Below are positions 47,408-58,080 of a stretch of 64,000 bases of DNA, in pieces. The notes beneath the pieces were generated by a model that ran no database searches, had not been told where the DNA came from, and saw only the letters and a list, made by a program, of their open reading frames with translations. The DNA is from Congeria kusceri (taxonomy: Eukaryota; Mollusca; Bivalvia; Myida; Dreissenidae). A program made the translations under genes and the position numbers. The stretch is taken from the NCBI GenBank assembly GCA_027627225.1, contig JAPFQT010000035.1:287501-351500 (forward strand), written 5' to 3'. Each line of letters begins with the position of its first letter. Position 1 is the first letter of the stretch.

Positions 47408-47904
47408 CCTATTGATTTCCTGTTTGACATGCATTTTGGCATCACTAACCTATCTGATTTCCTGTTTGACATGCATTTTGGCATCACTAACCTATCTGAT
47501 TTCCTGTTTGACATGCATTTTGGCATCACTAACCAATTTGATTTCCTGTTTGACATGCATTTTGGCATCACTCACCTATCTGATTTCCTGTTTGACATGC
47601 ATTTTGGCATCACTAACCTATCTGATTTCCTGTTTGACATGCATTTTGGCATCACTAACCTATTGATTTCCTGTTTGACATGCATTTTGGCATCACTAAC
47701 CTATTGATTTCCTGTTTGACATGCATTTTGGCGTCACTAACCTATCTGATTTCCTGTTTGACATGCATTTTGGCATCACTAACCTATTGATTTCCTGTTT
47801 GACATGCATTTTGGCATCACTAACCTATCTGATTTCCTGTTTGACATGCATTTTGGCATCACTAACCTATCTGATTTCCTGTTTGACATGCATTTTGGCA
47901 CCAC
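47408..47904. repeat. 40/42-bp minisatellite, 12 copies
   Basis: The unit 'tctgatttcctgtttgacat' then 'gcattttggcatcactaacctatc' is 42 bp in some copies and 40 bp in others because a TC is lost ('cctattgattt' in copies 1, 7, 8 and 10). Copy 4 has 'ccaatttgattt'. The 42-bp form encodes 14-residue repeats ('DFLFDMHFGITNLS') and the 40-bp form changes frame, which accounts for the overlapping frames between 47275 and 48002. It is not a gene. Confidence 0.95.
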
Positions 47905-47944
47905 TACATTCTTCTTCCTGGTTAAGTGGCCCACTTATGCACCA

Positions 47945-48130
47945 TTCAAGGCGGACTGACCCAGAGGAATTTGACAAAATCTATTTTTGGGGATCTAATT
48001 AACCATCCTAGGGCCAAGCATTTTTGTCTGAATCCCCACAGTGGGACATGCTTAATGGCAAATCAAATGGCCCAGGGGCTAATATTACCGGGATATAAAA
48101 TACAAGTATATTTCCTGGGACCCACAATTA
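47945..48130 (+). repeat. Dispersed repeat family E, copy 2
   Basis: Second copy of the element at 41990-42210, directly after the minisatellite. The conserved core 'aatccccacagtggga' is at about 48031-48046. Confidence 0.65.
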
Positions 48131-48639
48131 TGCGGCATGACAAATTCCCGCCTGTCGAGAATCTCTTTCAGTCTAAGTCCCGCATATGCTCCCCCATCTA
48201 CGATACAACGTTAAATGAATCAACTTCAGTTTTGCTTTCTAAATCCCATTTCGCATGGCATTAACATATAGGGGCAATACAAAAATAGTAATAATTCTAT
48301 AAAAATACATAAAAAGCTTCTTTCTTTTTTTTCACATGCCGGTATATGTTTGAATTAAAATAATAAATTATTTATAAACACCACTACACAGACCGATTTG
48401 ATGCCAGTTCAACTTTGCGTATCAGTGATTGACATATTGTTCTGTAATGTTGTTTTCAAAAATGTTTTAAATGTTTTTGCAACGAAGTCCATAAGCAATG
48501 ATAAACCCTTTCGGGTTTGAAACTGGTACATACAGTGACACTAGAGTTACTACACTCTACGAAAGTAAATATTTTCATAATGGCACCATATAAATGTAAA
48601 AAACCAAGTAGAGTAAATCATGTTTAACATGTAAAAACA
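48131..48639. other. No gene recognised
   Basis: AT-rich, nothing seen. The 112-codon plus frame 47926-48264 overlaps repeat E and has no recognised domain. Confidence 0.35.
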
Positions 48640-49190
48640 TATCAGTTGTAAGAACCGTAACCGTATTCAAAATCCAATATTTCCAGAACAAGACCCCTAT
48701 TGTTTAAGACTGTTTTAGTTTCAGTATACAATGACGCAAGTATATGGGTTGTTTTAACAAAATCTGTCATTTGGATCAAAAGATATTTGATTATTTATTA
48801 ATTCTTTATTGACATTACAGGCACATTTAATGAACAATTAACCTAGTTAAATGTCCATTAAAAGTCATTTTTTAAATGGTAACTGTAGATAAAGCGCGTT
48901 TTATCATTAAACTATCCTTTTATATTGCCAAAAGAAACATTTCAAAAAGATACATTAAAAAACCACCATCCTTGTTTGAAAATGCACGAATGATATAATT
49001 CTACACTGCTAATCACACGAACTGAAAAAAGGGCTTCGACAGGTACCGCATTCAAAACCCAATATATCCCAATATATCCGGAACAAGGCTGGTGACCCCT
49101 ATTTTTTAAGACTGTTTTAGTTTTAAGATGCATTGACGCATATTTGTGCAAATGTTTAAGAAAATCTGTCGTTGAGAAAAAATTGTTGCG
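48640..49190 (+). repeat. Dispersed repeat family F, two direct copies
   Basis: About 48660-48790 and about 49040-49190 share 'gtattcaaaatccaatat', 'ggaacaag', 'acccctatt', 'taagactgttttagtt' and 'aaaatctgtc'. They form a direct pair about 380 bp apart with diverged sequence between. Confidence 0.7.
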
Positions 49191-49379
49191 AACGTTTTTT
49201 AGTAACATAACCTACTGTTATCTCTGAAGTTATCTAATACATAAACATTTTGAAGTCAAATAATCATTTATAGTGTGTATCCAATGCAGACAAGCAATCT
49301 TCAGGGAACATTCTGCGCATTAGAAATAATGATTTCATTTTTGATACAATTTCATTGGTTATGTAAATTTATATTCGCT

Positions 49380-50262
49380 AGGAATATACCTAGGTTTCTG
49401 TGTAGAAGTAGGATTGCACATAATGTATTCATGCTACGCGAAGTAAAAGTAACATGAATAAAATATCGACGTATTTCGAGACTTCTTTCACCACATTGTA
49501 TTATAAAAAGATGTAACATACTTTGATAGATTCAGTAATATTCCAACCGAATATAATTTAAAATCGTCATGTAGTCCTATGAAATATTTTGTTAGTGGTA
49601 TAAAAAATGGAGAAGTTGATACAAATGTGCAATTCTAAATAAATAAAACGCAACCGCAATTAAATTTCAAATAAACATACTGGTAAGTTTATAAACATAA
49701 ATTCTCCATTAATTGAAATATTCGAGCTTATGGTTCTCTGGACGCTTATTGATGCATGTAACACAGCTAGGAACCGGCCAGTCTGGTACCCAACTTCTAT
49801 CATAATATTAACAAAAGGGCAACCAATCCAGAATCTATACACCGGCTGCCAAACGCGCGCCATTTTTAGAATGACCTGGCGTTTTTTGAACTCACTAGAA
49901 TAGAATTGCTTTTTATCAAGCGTGTCGTTAGGCTAAACAAAAAAGTTATTTCATTATGTGAATGAATAATACATGTACATTCTGTTCATGACATTTAATG
50001 AGTAAAATTGTTCATAATTATGTTCAGTTTTAGAGTGTATGTCGAAGATATGTTTATAACTTTATATTAACCGCTTATGTAAACAATTATAATCCCCAAA
50101 AGTATAAAACAGTTATTGGTAGACATCGAGCTATTGTTGTAAGTTTGAATTCCCTAAAATTGAAAATTTGCCCAATTTTATTGGCATTCAATTTTCCCGC
50201 TGCATAAAATGATCGCAAGAAATCTAGGTCAAAAGTGATCTTAGACAGCTACGCCAAAAAAT
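49380..50262 (-). repeat. Dispersed repeat family C, copy 3 (inverted, rearranged)
   Basis: Reverse complement of the left 750 bp of family C. The head ('ttagacagctacgcc') is at 50250-50265 and 'aattttcccgctgcat' at 50190. The segment 49640-49760 matches the complement of 8660-8760, and 49390-49520 matches the complement of 8820-8940. The short stretch 49540-49610 ('gaatataatttaaaatcgtc') is in the same orientation as copy 1, so it has been flipped relative to the rest of this copy. Confidence 0.75.
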
Positions 50263-50394
50263 TTGTGAGAAATGTTAAACTGAACAATTTATCAGAACTG
50301 ATCATTCATGAAATGTTGGGGAGCATACTGAAACATGTAGTTACAACGGTTGGATTTGACCTATTCTTAACATGTTCCTGTTCAATAACAGTCT

Positions 50395-50640
50395 CAAAAT
50401 ACCAGTTCATGAAATGTGATTCACAAGTCGTTCACTTACAGTTGATGACTTAGTTCCTGACTTGTACATGGAACCATTCATGAACTTTGGTTCAAAAATG
50501 GTTCATTAACAGTTCATCAATTGTTCATAAACAGTTCCCTAACAATTGGTTCATGAACCTGCCATTTGCTGTTCATCGTACTATTCATGAACTCACAACT
50601 CAAGTTTTCTAATTGTTCATGAACTCATTAACTTTTCGCA
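50395..50640. repeat. Cryptic 'GTTCATGAAC' palindrome cluster
   Basis: About a dozen close variants of GTTCAT / ATGAAC in 245 bp, including the perfect palindrome GGTTCATGAACC (50548-50559). There is no regular period. It may be a degenerate simple repeat or a cluster of symmetrical binding sites. Confidence 0.6.
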
Positions 50641-50894
50641 TGGGTGGCTCACACCTCTGTATAAACATTGTATGGCATATGAAACCCTAGAGTTTCTACA
50701 ACAAATGTCAATTGCAAGATTAACTACGGTAGTTATTCAGTTCAATAGTTCGTGATTATGTTCATTGTCTTATCTATAATTAAATTAGCAAAAATGTTTT
50801 ACTGAATATATCTTCAATTTATAGGTTTATGAATTTTTAGGTCTTGAATGTTTCACAAAGTACTAGGTAATAAAAAGCTATTCAATGGGTTGTA

Positions 50895-51710
50895 TTTCAA
50901 AAGAACAGTACATTGAGAATTGGCTTCTGAACAAGTCTCAAACATTCGGTAACATCTGATACGCAAACCGCACAAAGAGTTTTTCAAAACAATTATCAAA
51001 ATGGTATACTATGTCGATCAGTAGTTTACCATGCAAATTAGATTGGTTTTAACACTTATTTTCTTATTTTTAAATATACTGATCTTAACTTAATGTGTAC
51101 TTCATCTGAAGTTTTGTATTACTAAGCTTGTGGCTATTTTATCATGACCATTGTACACAAAGGAATTCACTGGGGAGATTTTCTATTCATAACTAGTGTC
51201 TACTGATGACTACTGATTTGTTATAAAACTTCCAAATTGTTTCTTGGACCATAGAACGTTTTTAAGGCATATTATTTCCGCTAAAGTTGTTTGCATTGTT
51301 TTCAACACAAAGGATTTCACGTCAAAGATATATTAAAGAACAATATGATAATATATCAGTAGTTGTGCTTTTGTGAGTTAACAATTGCTTTCACATTCCG
51401 ATTTTAAGTCAGTCACAAGAGATATGGGTTTTTTTGCAACTAAACTTCCTCATTTGTAGTTATACTTAGAAGTACTCTATTTTATTTTACCTTCAACTGA
51501 TTTCGGTATCTATAACTGAACCATCAAGTATAGTCATTTACAACAAATTATGCATCAATGCAATAGTAGAATGAAATAGATGAATAACCAACAAAATTTA
51601 GACAGGCACAAGCATGAGCAAACCCAGTACAATACACTTTACACTGTACTATTAACATTACACGTTTTTCAAATAAAAGTTAAACCTCGTTATTTCGAAT
51701 CAATAAATGA
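50895..51710 (+). repeat. Dispersed repeat family B, copy 4
   Basis: Collinear with 22040-22890 over its full length; the two are the best-preserved copies in the window. It lies immediately before 'gttaaacctcgttatttcg'. No conserved frame. Confidence 0.85.
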
Positions 51711-52504
51711 GACGTAATAACACCTATTCCGATTAACATCTCCATGTTTTCTGAAGATTCAGAAATGAAGATGCATATATTGCAAACATGACAGAGTTAC
51801 AAACATGCATGGACTCGCTATTGGTAAGCATGCAGTGTTACAGATGAATTCTTAAAATATACAGAGAGAGAGACACTGAAAAATGTGCTCAACCCATACA
51901 AGGAGTTGTATTTAAGTGGTCAACAAATACATATGAGAGAGTGAATTAATTTTATTCTTAAAACATTTTATGGTACTAAACCAGCATTGTACACAAATAA
52001 TACTTGGGCCAACCTCAAAACATTGTTTGTTTGCCATTGCCATTCAAAATAAAATAACATTTATAAACGATCCATTTAGCGTCAAAATATAGTGTATAAC
52101 ATAGACATTGCTTTTGATAATATAATCAAGTGTCTGTTGATATAACGAGAGCTTGCTAGCAATCATCTTTAATTAGACAATGAGTGCTGACAAACAGCCC
52201 ATTGTTTTCACAAGTCTGATAAACATTATTAAAATTGCATTTTGATATGGCATATTATAAGCAAGGGTCCATCGGATTAGCATGCCTATACATATGATTT
52301 TTTTTTTTCCTAAACAAAGCACATTTTGTACCACATATATACGAGGATTCCCGCAACATGCTGTAAATAAATGCATATTAATTAGAAGAAAAAATCAAAG
52401 AAATCTGTTTTGAAGGCCATGTGTTGTATCATCAATGGGAGCCACACTTGTTATTTGTCGTTTTGAAATATTGACCATCAGCCATTTTTAGCAGGAGGCT
52501 GAGC
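51711..52504. other. No gene recognised
   Basis: AT-rich, nothing supported. The 67-codon minus frame at 52173-52376 has no recognisable domain. Confidence 0.35.
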
Positions 52505-52632
52505 GTTATATTAGCTGGAACTTGTTCATAAAAATGTAGGTTTATTGTTATATTAGCTGGAACTTGTTCTTAAAAATGTAGGTTTATTGTTATATTAGCT
52601 GGAACTTGTTCATAAAAATGTAGGTTTATTGT
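52505..52632. repeat. 42-bp tandem triplication
   Basis: 'gttatattagctggaacttg' followed by 'ttcataaaaatgtaggtttatt' occurs three times at 52505, 52547 and 52589. The middle copy has one change (TTCTTA). Confidence 0.95.
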
Positions 52633-52960
52633 TAATTCTCCAAGAATGATTGCTGTGTAATTTGGTTGAATATTTCCTAGTAGTTTATGAAAAGATATTT
52701 AAAATGTTTACAGACGCACTGATACATGTACACACAACAGGACAAAACGCTATTGTAAAAGCTTTTTTCGACAGCAATATGCATGATGCTTGGCACAAAC
52801 TTTGTAAGCACATCTGGTGGGAGAGGAGGAGGCCAAAATTCACTCCTCATTGGACTGGAACATATTGCCGATATGTGCAACAAGACATGTTACTGATTAT
52901 TAATATTAAGTATTTCTACGCATTATAATAAACACAATGTCACAGCGAACAAGCACAGAC
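52633..52960. repeat. Relative of the repeat at 7080-7260
   Basis: Shares 'gcactgatacatgtacacac', 'aggaggcca' and 'catgttactgattatta' with 7080-7280. Short overlapping frames on both strands are chance. Confidence 0.45.
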
Positions 52961-53615
52961 TAGTACATTTCATGGCACAAATAACTCAAAATTATTCCAC
53001 GGTAACTTGCCAATAGTATGCACAATTTGGCTTGGTACTGGCCTTCTTTAGACCAAGTTACTAATGGCACTACAATAAATAATTGACTTAAAGTACATTG
53101 ACTGACCGAATTGACAACACGCAGTATGAAATGGATTTTGCGAGGAATGAACATAAAATTATATGCCCAGTTTTTTCAACTTCCATCCAGTGGCTTCAGA
53201 GAAGTTGTTACAAGCAAAATGCTGATAACAAAAAACAGACAACAAACAACTGACGACAGACGATGACTGACGAAAATAGTTCACACCTGGAAATTTCAAG
53301 CTCAAGTGAGCTCAGTATCTGTTTAGTGCATTCATACTGTATTTGGACAGCATGGCACTGAGGCAGCGACTATTGTTGATATCATTGTCATCTTACCTTG
53401 GCAAGAACTTGTGTTTGCACTCCTTGACTTGACAACTATCCCAACCACAGTCACTTCCACCTAAGCAGGAGAGAGGTAGGTACAGGTCAAGTTCCATTGC
53501 TGCTGCTTACAGAACTTGAGTCCCTGGCTGACCAATCTGTCTTCCGTACTTCAACTGTGTATAAACAACAGAAAAATTACAAGCTCATGTGGATGGTATG
53601 TTGGTTAGTATAAGA
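52961..53615 (+). repeat. Dispersed repeat family G, copy 2
   Basis: Uninterrupted copy: left module 52961-53310 ending 'ctcaagtgagctc', right module about 53350-53615 ('gaggcagcgactattg', 'ccctggctgaccaatctgtc', 'gtggatggtatgttg'). See copy 1 at 10800. Confidence 0.85.
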
Positions 53616-54071
53616 ATTAGTAGGAAATTCATCAAGGTTTTTTGTGATTCTGTGAGTACTCAACAGGCCACCTGTAGTAAAAGAGAGAGATGTCCTCCTC
53701 TCAAACAAAGGAGTTTTTGTCAGGAAGATAACACATAGACCTGTATGATCTAACATACCTATCCTTCAATCAAATACTTGTGTAATTAATTATTATTCAA
53801 CCATTCACCACAGTACGTTAAAATCACGTACCAGTGAATTACACAATGTTACAGAACTCACATGCAGAATAATTGTTCTTATTTTGATTTCATTATATGC
53901 AGACAGCAATAATTTCACGAAATCCCATAGTTTCTATGGCAAACGCATCAAATTATAGTCATATCAACTTATAGTCGACATTTGATGCCACTCTGTATTT
54001 CCAGATTGCTTTGACTACCATGCTGACAGTAAAGCTAGCATTACAATAAGTTATATAACATTAAACTATAC
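53616..54071. other. Putative intron 3' of the 54-kb exon
   Basis: AT-rich. 'tttccagattgctttgac' near 54000 is echoed at about 54268-54285 on the other side of the exon, so the intronic flanks share a short duplication. Confidence 0.3.
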
Positions 54072-54203
54072 CTGAGCGAGTTCCCAGGCCTGTTTCACCA
54101 TCTCATGGGCATCACCAATGCTGCTGAACAGTTGGTCTGTTACTGTGAGGATCGTGTTCACAGCCTCTTCCTGGGTCTTCTTAATGACAGACAGGTTATT
54201 AGA
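54072..54203 (-). CDS. Internal exon of an unidentified gene
   Basis: A 132-bp segment on the minus strand is open for exactly 44 codons and bounded by splice-like signals. The acceptor AG is at 54204-54205, after an AT-rich tract. The donor is CAG|GTATAG at 54071-54066. Both boundaries are phase 0, and stops lie in frame directly outside each (TAG in the intron on both sides). Composition is clearly more GC-rich than the flanks. The product, for example 'KKTQEEAVNTILTVTDQL' and 'DAHEMVKQAWELAQ', is a polar, probably helical stretch with heptad-like hydrophobics. I do not recognise the family. It is the best candidate for a host-gene exon in the window. The plus-strand frame 54105-54308 is its shadow. 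Confidence 0.55.
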
Positions 54204-54354
54204 CTAACATGGATATTTAATGCAGGATTAATAACATGTTTAAACAACACTGCTTATGACATTTTTTCATTCCAGACTGCTTTGATAAAAGTGTTGCTAT
54301 GTCATTAGATTTATGGGAAAATAACTCACTTTGATTGCCAGAGAGAAGGAAAAA

Positions 54355-54560
54355 ATCTTGCACACAACTGATATAGCCTGTGCAGTCTGCACAGGCTAAT
54401 CCCAGACGGCACTTTCCGCTTTTATGGTATTTTCTGTTTCAATAAAGTCACTTCTAAACATAATTCCACTGTAGATGGAAAGTGCCGTCCTCGATTAGAC
54501 TGTGCGGACTGCACATGCTAATCCGGGACGACACTTAATGCACATGCATTATGCCAGGTT
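54355..54560. mobile_element. Hairpin MITE, dreissenid-like
   Basis: Inverted arms 'gcacaggctaatcccagacg' + 'gcactttccgc' and 'ggaaagtgccgtcctcg' + 'attagactgtgc' enclose an AT-rich loop with 'ttttatggtattttctg'. A further related segment ('gcacatgctaatccgggac') follows, and then 'acatgcattatgccagg'. I recall nearly the same element being very abundant in zebra mussel sequences (memory, not verified). It lies in the intron beside the exon at 54072-54203. Confidence 0.8.
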
Positions 54561-54799
54561 TTCCCACGACGCACCTCATACAGTGTTTAGTCAATAAGGT
54601 AATGAATGTGAAGCATTCGTGAAGCTTGTGGAATGGTAATAAATTCTTTCACAATAGCTGGGGAGGAGTTTCTTATGAGTGGCAAAACAATGGACCCTCG
54701 CAGTGGTGTTATGGATATGGTGTCCGCAAATAGACAGCAAGGAGTGTGATATTCACTCAGGGGGCATCCCAATCATGTTATGTCCGACTTGGATATCCT

Positions 54800-55216
54800 G
54801 ACCCTTCTAGAAGAAGTATATTAAATACACATTTAATGCACATTACACACTGCGGTATTGGCATCATATTTTTTCTGTGTTTAATGCGCATTTAATACAC
54901 TTGAAAATGCTGAAAAAATACACTTTTGTACAGAAACAAGTTTATTTTTTCTGCATTTTTCCTGCATTAACACACTTAAGTACATTTAAAGTGTATTTTT
55001 CTCTTTGAAAAAATACACTATATCTTCAAAAATTACACTTAAGTGTATTTTAACAGTATTTTCTAGTGCACTGATACATTTTTTGTGTGTAAAAAATGCA
55101 GAAAAAGTACAGAAAAAATACACTTAGCGTACTAAAAGTGTATTTAATGCGCATTTAACACAGAAAAAATATGGTGCCAATACCGCAGTGTTTAATAAGC
55201 TTATTCAAGAAGGGTC
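54800..55216. mobile_element. Foldback MITE with long inverted repeats
   Basis: A 417-bp element starting GACCCTTCT and ending AGAAGGGTC. The inner arms 54849-54903 and 55136-55190 are 55-bp inverted repeats with three mismatches ('cactgcggtattggcatc', 'attttttctgtgtt'). The middle is AT-rich and made of aatacactt/aagtgtatt phrases, including the palindrome TACACTTAAGTGTA. I see no clear target duplication and no coding region. Confidence 0.9.
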
Positions 55217-55622
55217 GAGTTTGATTCTTACTTAAAGAGTAGACTCACAGGCACTAAGTACTGGTTCTACCCAAGAACTGAACTTAAAAGATTAGTGTCT
55301 CTATACGTCTCAAGGCATTTGACACAAAAGAGCCAAACAAAATAGGTTTAAACTGCCTATCCATACTACCTATTTTTGTACTGACTTTTATTTTACTGTC
55401 TAATTATTTTTAGTGTGAAAATCTGATCACATATCTAATCCTGATATGCAATGAATAGTCAATGTAAAAAAATTCTAAATCAGACTAGGGGAAACAACTC
55501 CAAATGCACATGTTTACAAAACTTTTGTATCTCACTTTGTAAAACATGGTGGTAACTTGAGGCCAAGATTTTTCATACACTTCATGGAATTAAGAAGTAC
55601 ATATCTTCATGTATATGACAAA
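55217..55622. other. No gene recognised
   Basis: AT-rich, nothing seen. Confidence 0.35.
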
Positions 55623-56265
55623 TTAATTTCATGGCACAACTCACAAATTATTAGACTAGATCTTGCCAATAGAATGCACAATCTGGCTCGGTACTGGCCT
55701 TCATTACATCAAGCAACTTATGTCACTACAATGAATAATTGTCTTAAAATACACTGTCTGACCCAAAGTGACAACAAACAGTATCAATGTGGATTCCTAC
55801 AAGTTTGATTCTGTGAGGACTGAACACATATGACTAATTAGTTCTTAAACTTCCATCCAGTGGCTTCAGAGAATGTGTTAAAAGCAAAATACAAAATGTT
55901 GAAAACAAACAACTGACAACGGACGATGACTGACCACAATAGCCCACACTTAAGCACTTCAAGCTCAGGTGATTGCAATCTTACTACAATTGGATGGCAT
56001 GCCATTGAGGCAGTGATTGTCGATATTAATAATTATTACCTCTGCAAGATTTTTGGGTTGCAACCCTCGACATGACAACTATCCCAAAACTGTCACTTAC
56101 ACCTAGGCAGGAGGGAGGTCTGTCGGTACACGTCCAGTGTCTGGCTCGAGTTCCATTGCTGCTGCTTACTGAACTCGAGTCCCTGGCTGACCAATCTGTC
56201 TCTGTACATGAACTGTGTATATACAACAGATTAATATGGCATTCATGTGGATGTTATTTTCGTAG
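55623..56265 (+). repeat. Dispersed repeat family G, copy 3
   Basis: Uninterrupted copy of the element at 10800 and 52961: 'cttgccaatagaatgc', 'tccatccagtggcttcag', 'cacctaggcaggaggg', 'tgctgcttactgaactcg'. The 66- and 71-codon frames at 56026-56287 correspond to those in copy 1 and are repeat read-through. Confidence 0.85.
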
Positions 56266-56515
56266 AAAACACATTCTGTTACATTGACTGTTCTATTAAA
56301 TAACTGAAGTGTAATTAATATATAAAATAGTCCTCCTGTGTGGATTGTTTTGATAAAAGTATTTTATTTTTCTTATTACAATGATCCAATCAACGAAATT
56401 TACAAGTATTAAAACTGAATAATCACCAGGACAGGTATTTAAGGCAAAATAATAAGCACACAAACTGAATATAGACCTGAAAACATATAAACCATATGGA
56501 TGATTAAAACATTAC

Positions 56516-56675
56516 CTGGACACTGGACAGTGTCCATTATTAACTCTGAGTGACCACTGCTGCACGGACCCAGATCTCAGTCATCGCTGCCAGTCACTGG
56601 TGGAGTACCATCACACTGGAGACTGTGTATGTAATCTGTCACAGCAGGAGACTGACCTGGGGCCAGGTCACAAAA
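56516..56675. other. Coding-like GC-richer island
   Basis: On the minus strand, an acceptor-like 'cttgtttttgtgacctgg' + 'ccccag' (ending at about 56663) precedes an open stretch of about 29 codons. It reads 'PAVTDYIHSLQCDGTPPV' in part and ends at a TGA. The far edge at 56515 reads CAG|GTAATG, a donor-like sequence. This could be a terminal exon, or an exon in another frame, of the same minus-strand gene as 54072-54203. The family is not recognised, and no other copy in the window suggests a repeat. Confidence 0.3.
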
Positions 56676-56705
56676 ACAAGTTAACCTACATTAAAGTACA
56701 TATAA

Positions 56706-57540
56706 ACAAGAGCTGTTTGTACAACAGTTATGCCCCCTCTAGGTTAAAATAGCTAAAAAGGCTAATTTTAGATAATAATGGGTCATCACTCCACAATTCC
56801 TGGGACCATTTGGCTAATGGATGAACAGTGTTGGACATAGAGAGCAGAAACTGCTGAAAGACAAATCTTAGATAATTCAATGGCAATAACTCCACAGTTC
56901 CTGATTGATTTGACTGGGTATCAAACATGGCTGAGATGTTATTAGAAACAAACATTTGCATGAAGTTTGGTGAAGATCTGATCAAAAGTGGTGGACTTAG
57001 AGTGAAACCGATAAAAAGTCAAGATAATTCAAGTGCAATAACTCCACAATTCCTGAGGCGCTTTTGGCTGATTATCAAACTTGACCTAGATTATATTATT
57101 ACAAACATAGTCATGAAGTTGGTAAAGATTGGATAAAAACTGTTGGACTCAGAGAGAGGAAACTGCAAAAAACGCTAATTTTATATAATTCAAGGACCAT
57201 AACTCCACAATTCATGGAGCGATTTAACTGATTATGAAACTTGATCTAGATATTATTACTGCAAACCTTTTCATGAAGTTTGGTGAGGATTTGATGAAAA
57301 CTGTTTGATTTTTGGCGGAAACGGCTAAAAAGGCCAATTTTAGATAATTCAAGGGCCGTTACTCCACAATGCCAAGGGCGATTTGGCGATCTGGCTGACC
57401 GACCAACCGACCGACATCAGCAAACCAATATACCCCGCTATCTTCGATTTGGCGATCTGGCTGAGCGACCGACCGACATTAGCAAACCAATATATCCAGC
57501 CATTTTCGATGGGGGGGGGGGGGCATAATTAGTCAATCCC
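56706..57540 (+). repeat. Dispersed repeat family J, tandem units
   Basis: Head ACAAGAG (56706-56712) plus hairpin CTGTT-tgtac-AACAG and 'tatgccccctctaggtt'. It then has five units of about 150 bp with 'aataactccacaattcctg', 'gatttggctgattatcaaac', 'catgaagtttggtgaagat' and 'ggctaaaaaggc'. It ends with duplicated 'gatttggcgatctggctga' and 'gaccgacatnagcaaacc', then a G-run and 'gcataattagtc'. Confidence 0.85.
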
Positions 57541-58080
57541 TCACGGTTATGTAAACAACAGCAAACAATACCAATGATATTTAGTTAACCCTTAGCACAA
57601 TGCCATATGCAAGAAAACTAAAAAGGCCAATTTTATATAATTCAAGGGCCATAACTCCACAAGGCCAAGGGCGATTTGGCTGATTATCAAACTTATGGCA
57701 CAATGTCAAACAAATGTTAGGAACAAGAGGCACAAAAGTGCCTGTATCGCTCCACTGGCTTATCAAGATCCAAGCGTCAAAAGCGAACAATTATTAATAT
57801 AAGCCACATAAGATTTAACTTAAGATATTTCTGGAATAATAATCTCAAAATTGCATAGTAGCGGGCAACATGCGTGGGTTTGTGTTTTGTACCAAAGTGC
57901 GCCTATCGGTTTTGACGCTGGAGCGTTTATTTTAAACATTCATAATCATTATTTTAATAATGTTGGTATTTGAAATTAAATATATATTTCATGTCATTCA
58001 TTTCTTTTACAAGTTCTTGGGAAGAAAAGTGTCTGCAAACAAATGAAATAAAGAGTGTAAGTATGAAGACATACTGCATC
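57541..58080. repeat. Family J fragment and another ACAAGAG head
   Basis: About 57600-57700 repeats a family J unit. At 57723 a new head ACAAGAG is followed by the perfect hairpin GGCAC-aaaa-GTGCC (57729-57742) and 'tgtatcgctccac'. The remainder is AT-rich. Confidence 0.5.

Noticed and set aside
47275..48002. Overlapping frames of 14-residue repeats on both strands
   Set aside because: Produced by the 40/42-bp minisatellite; frame changes at every 40-bp unit.
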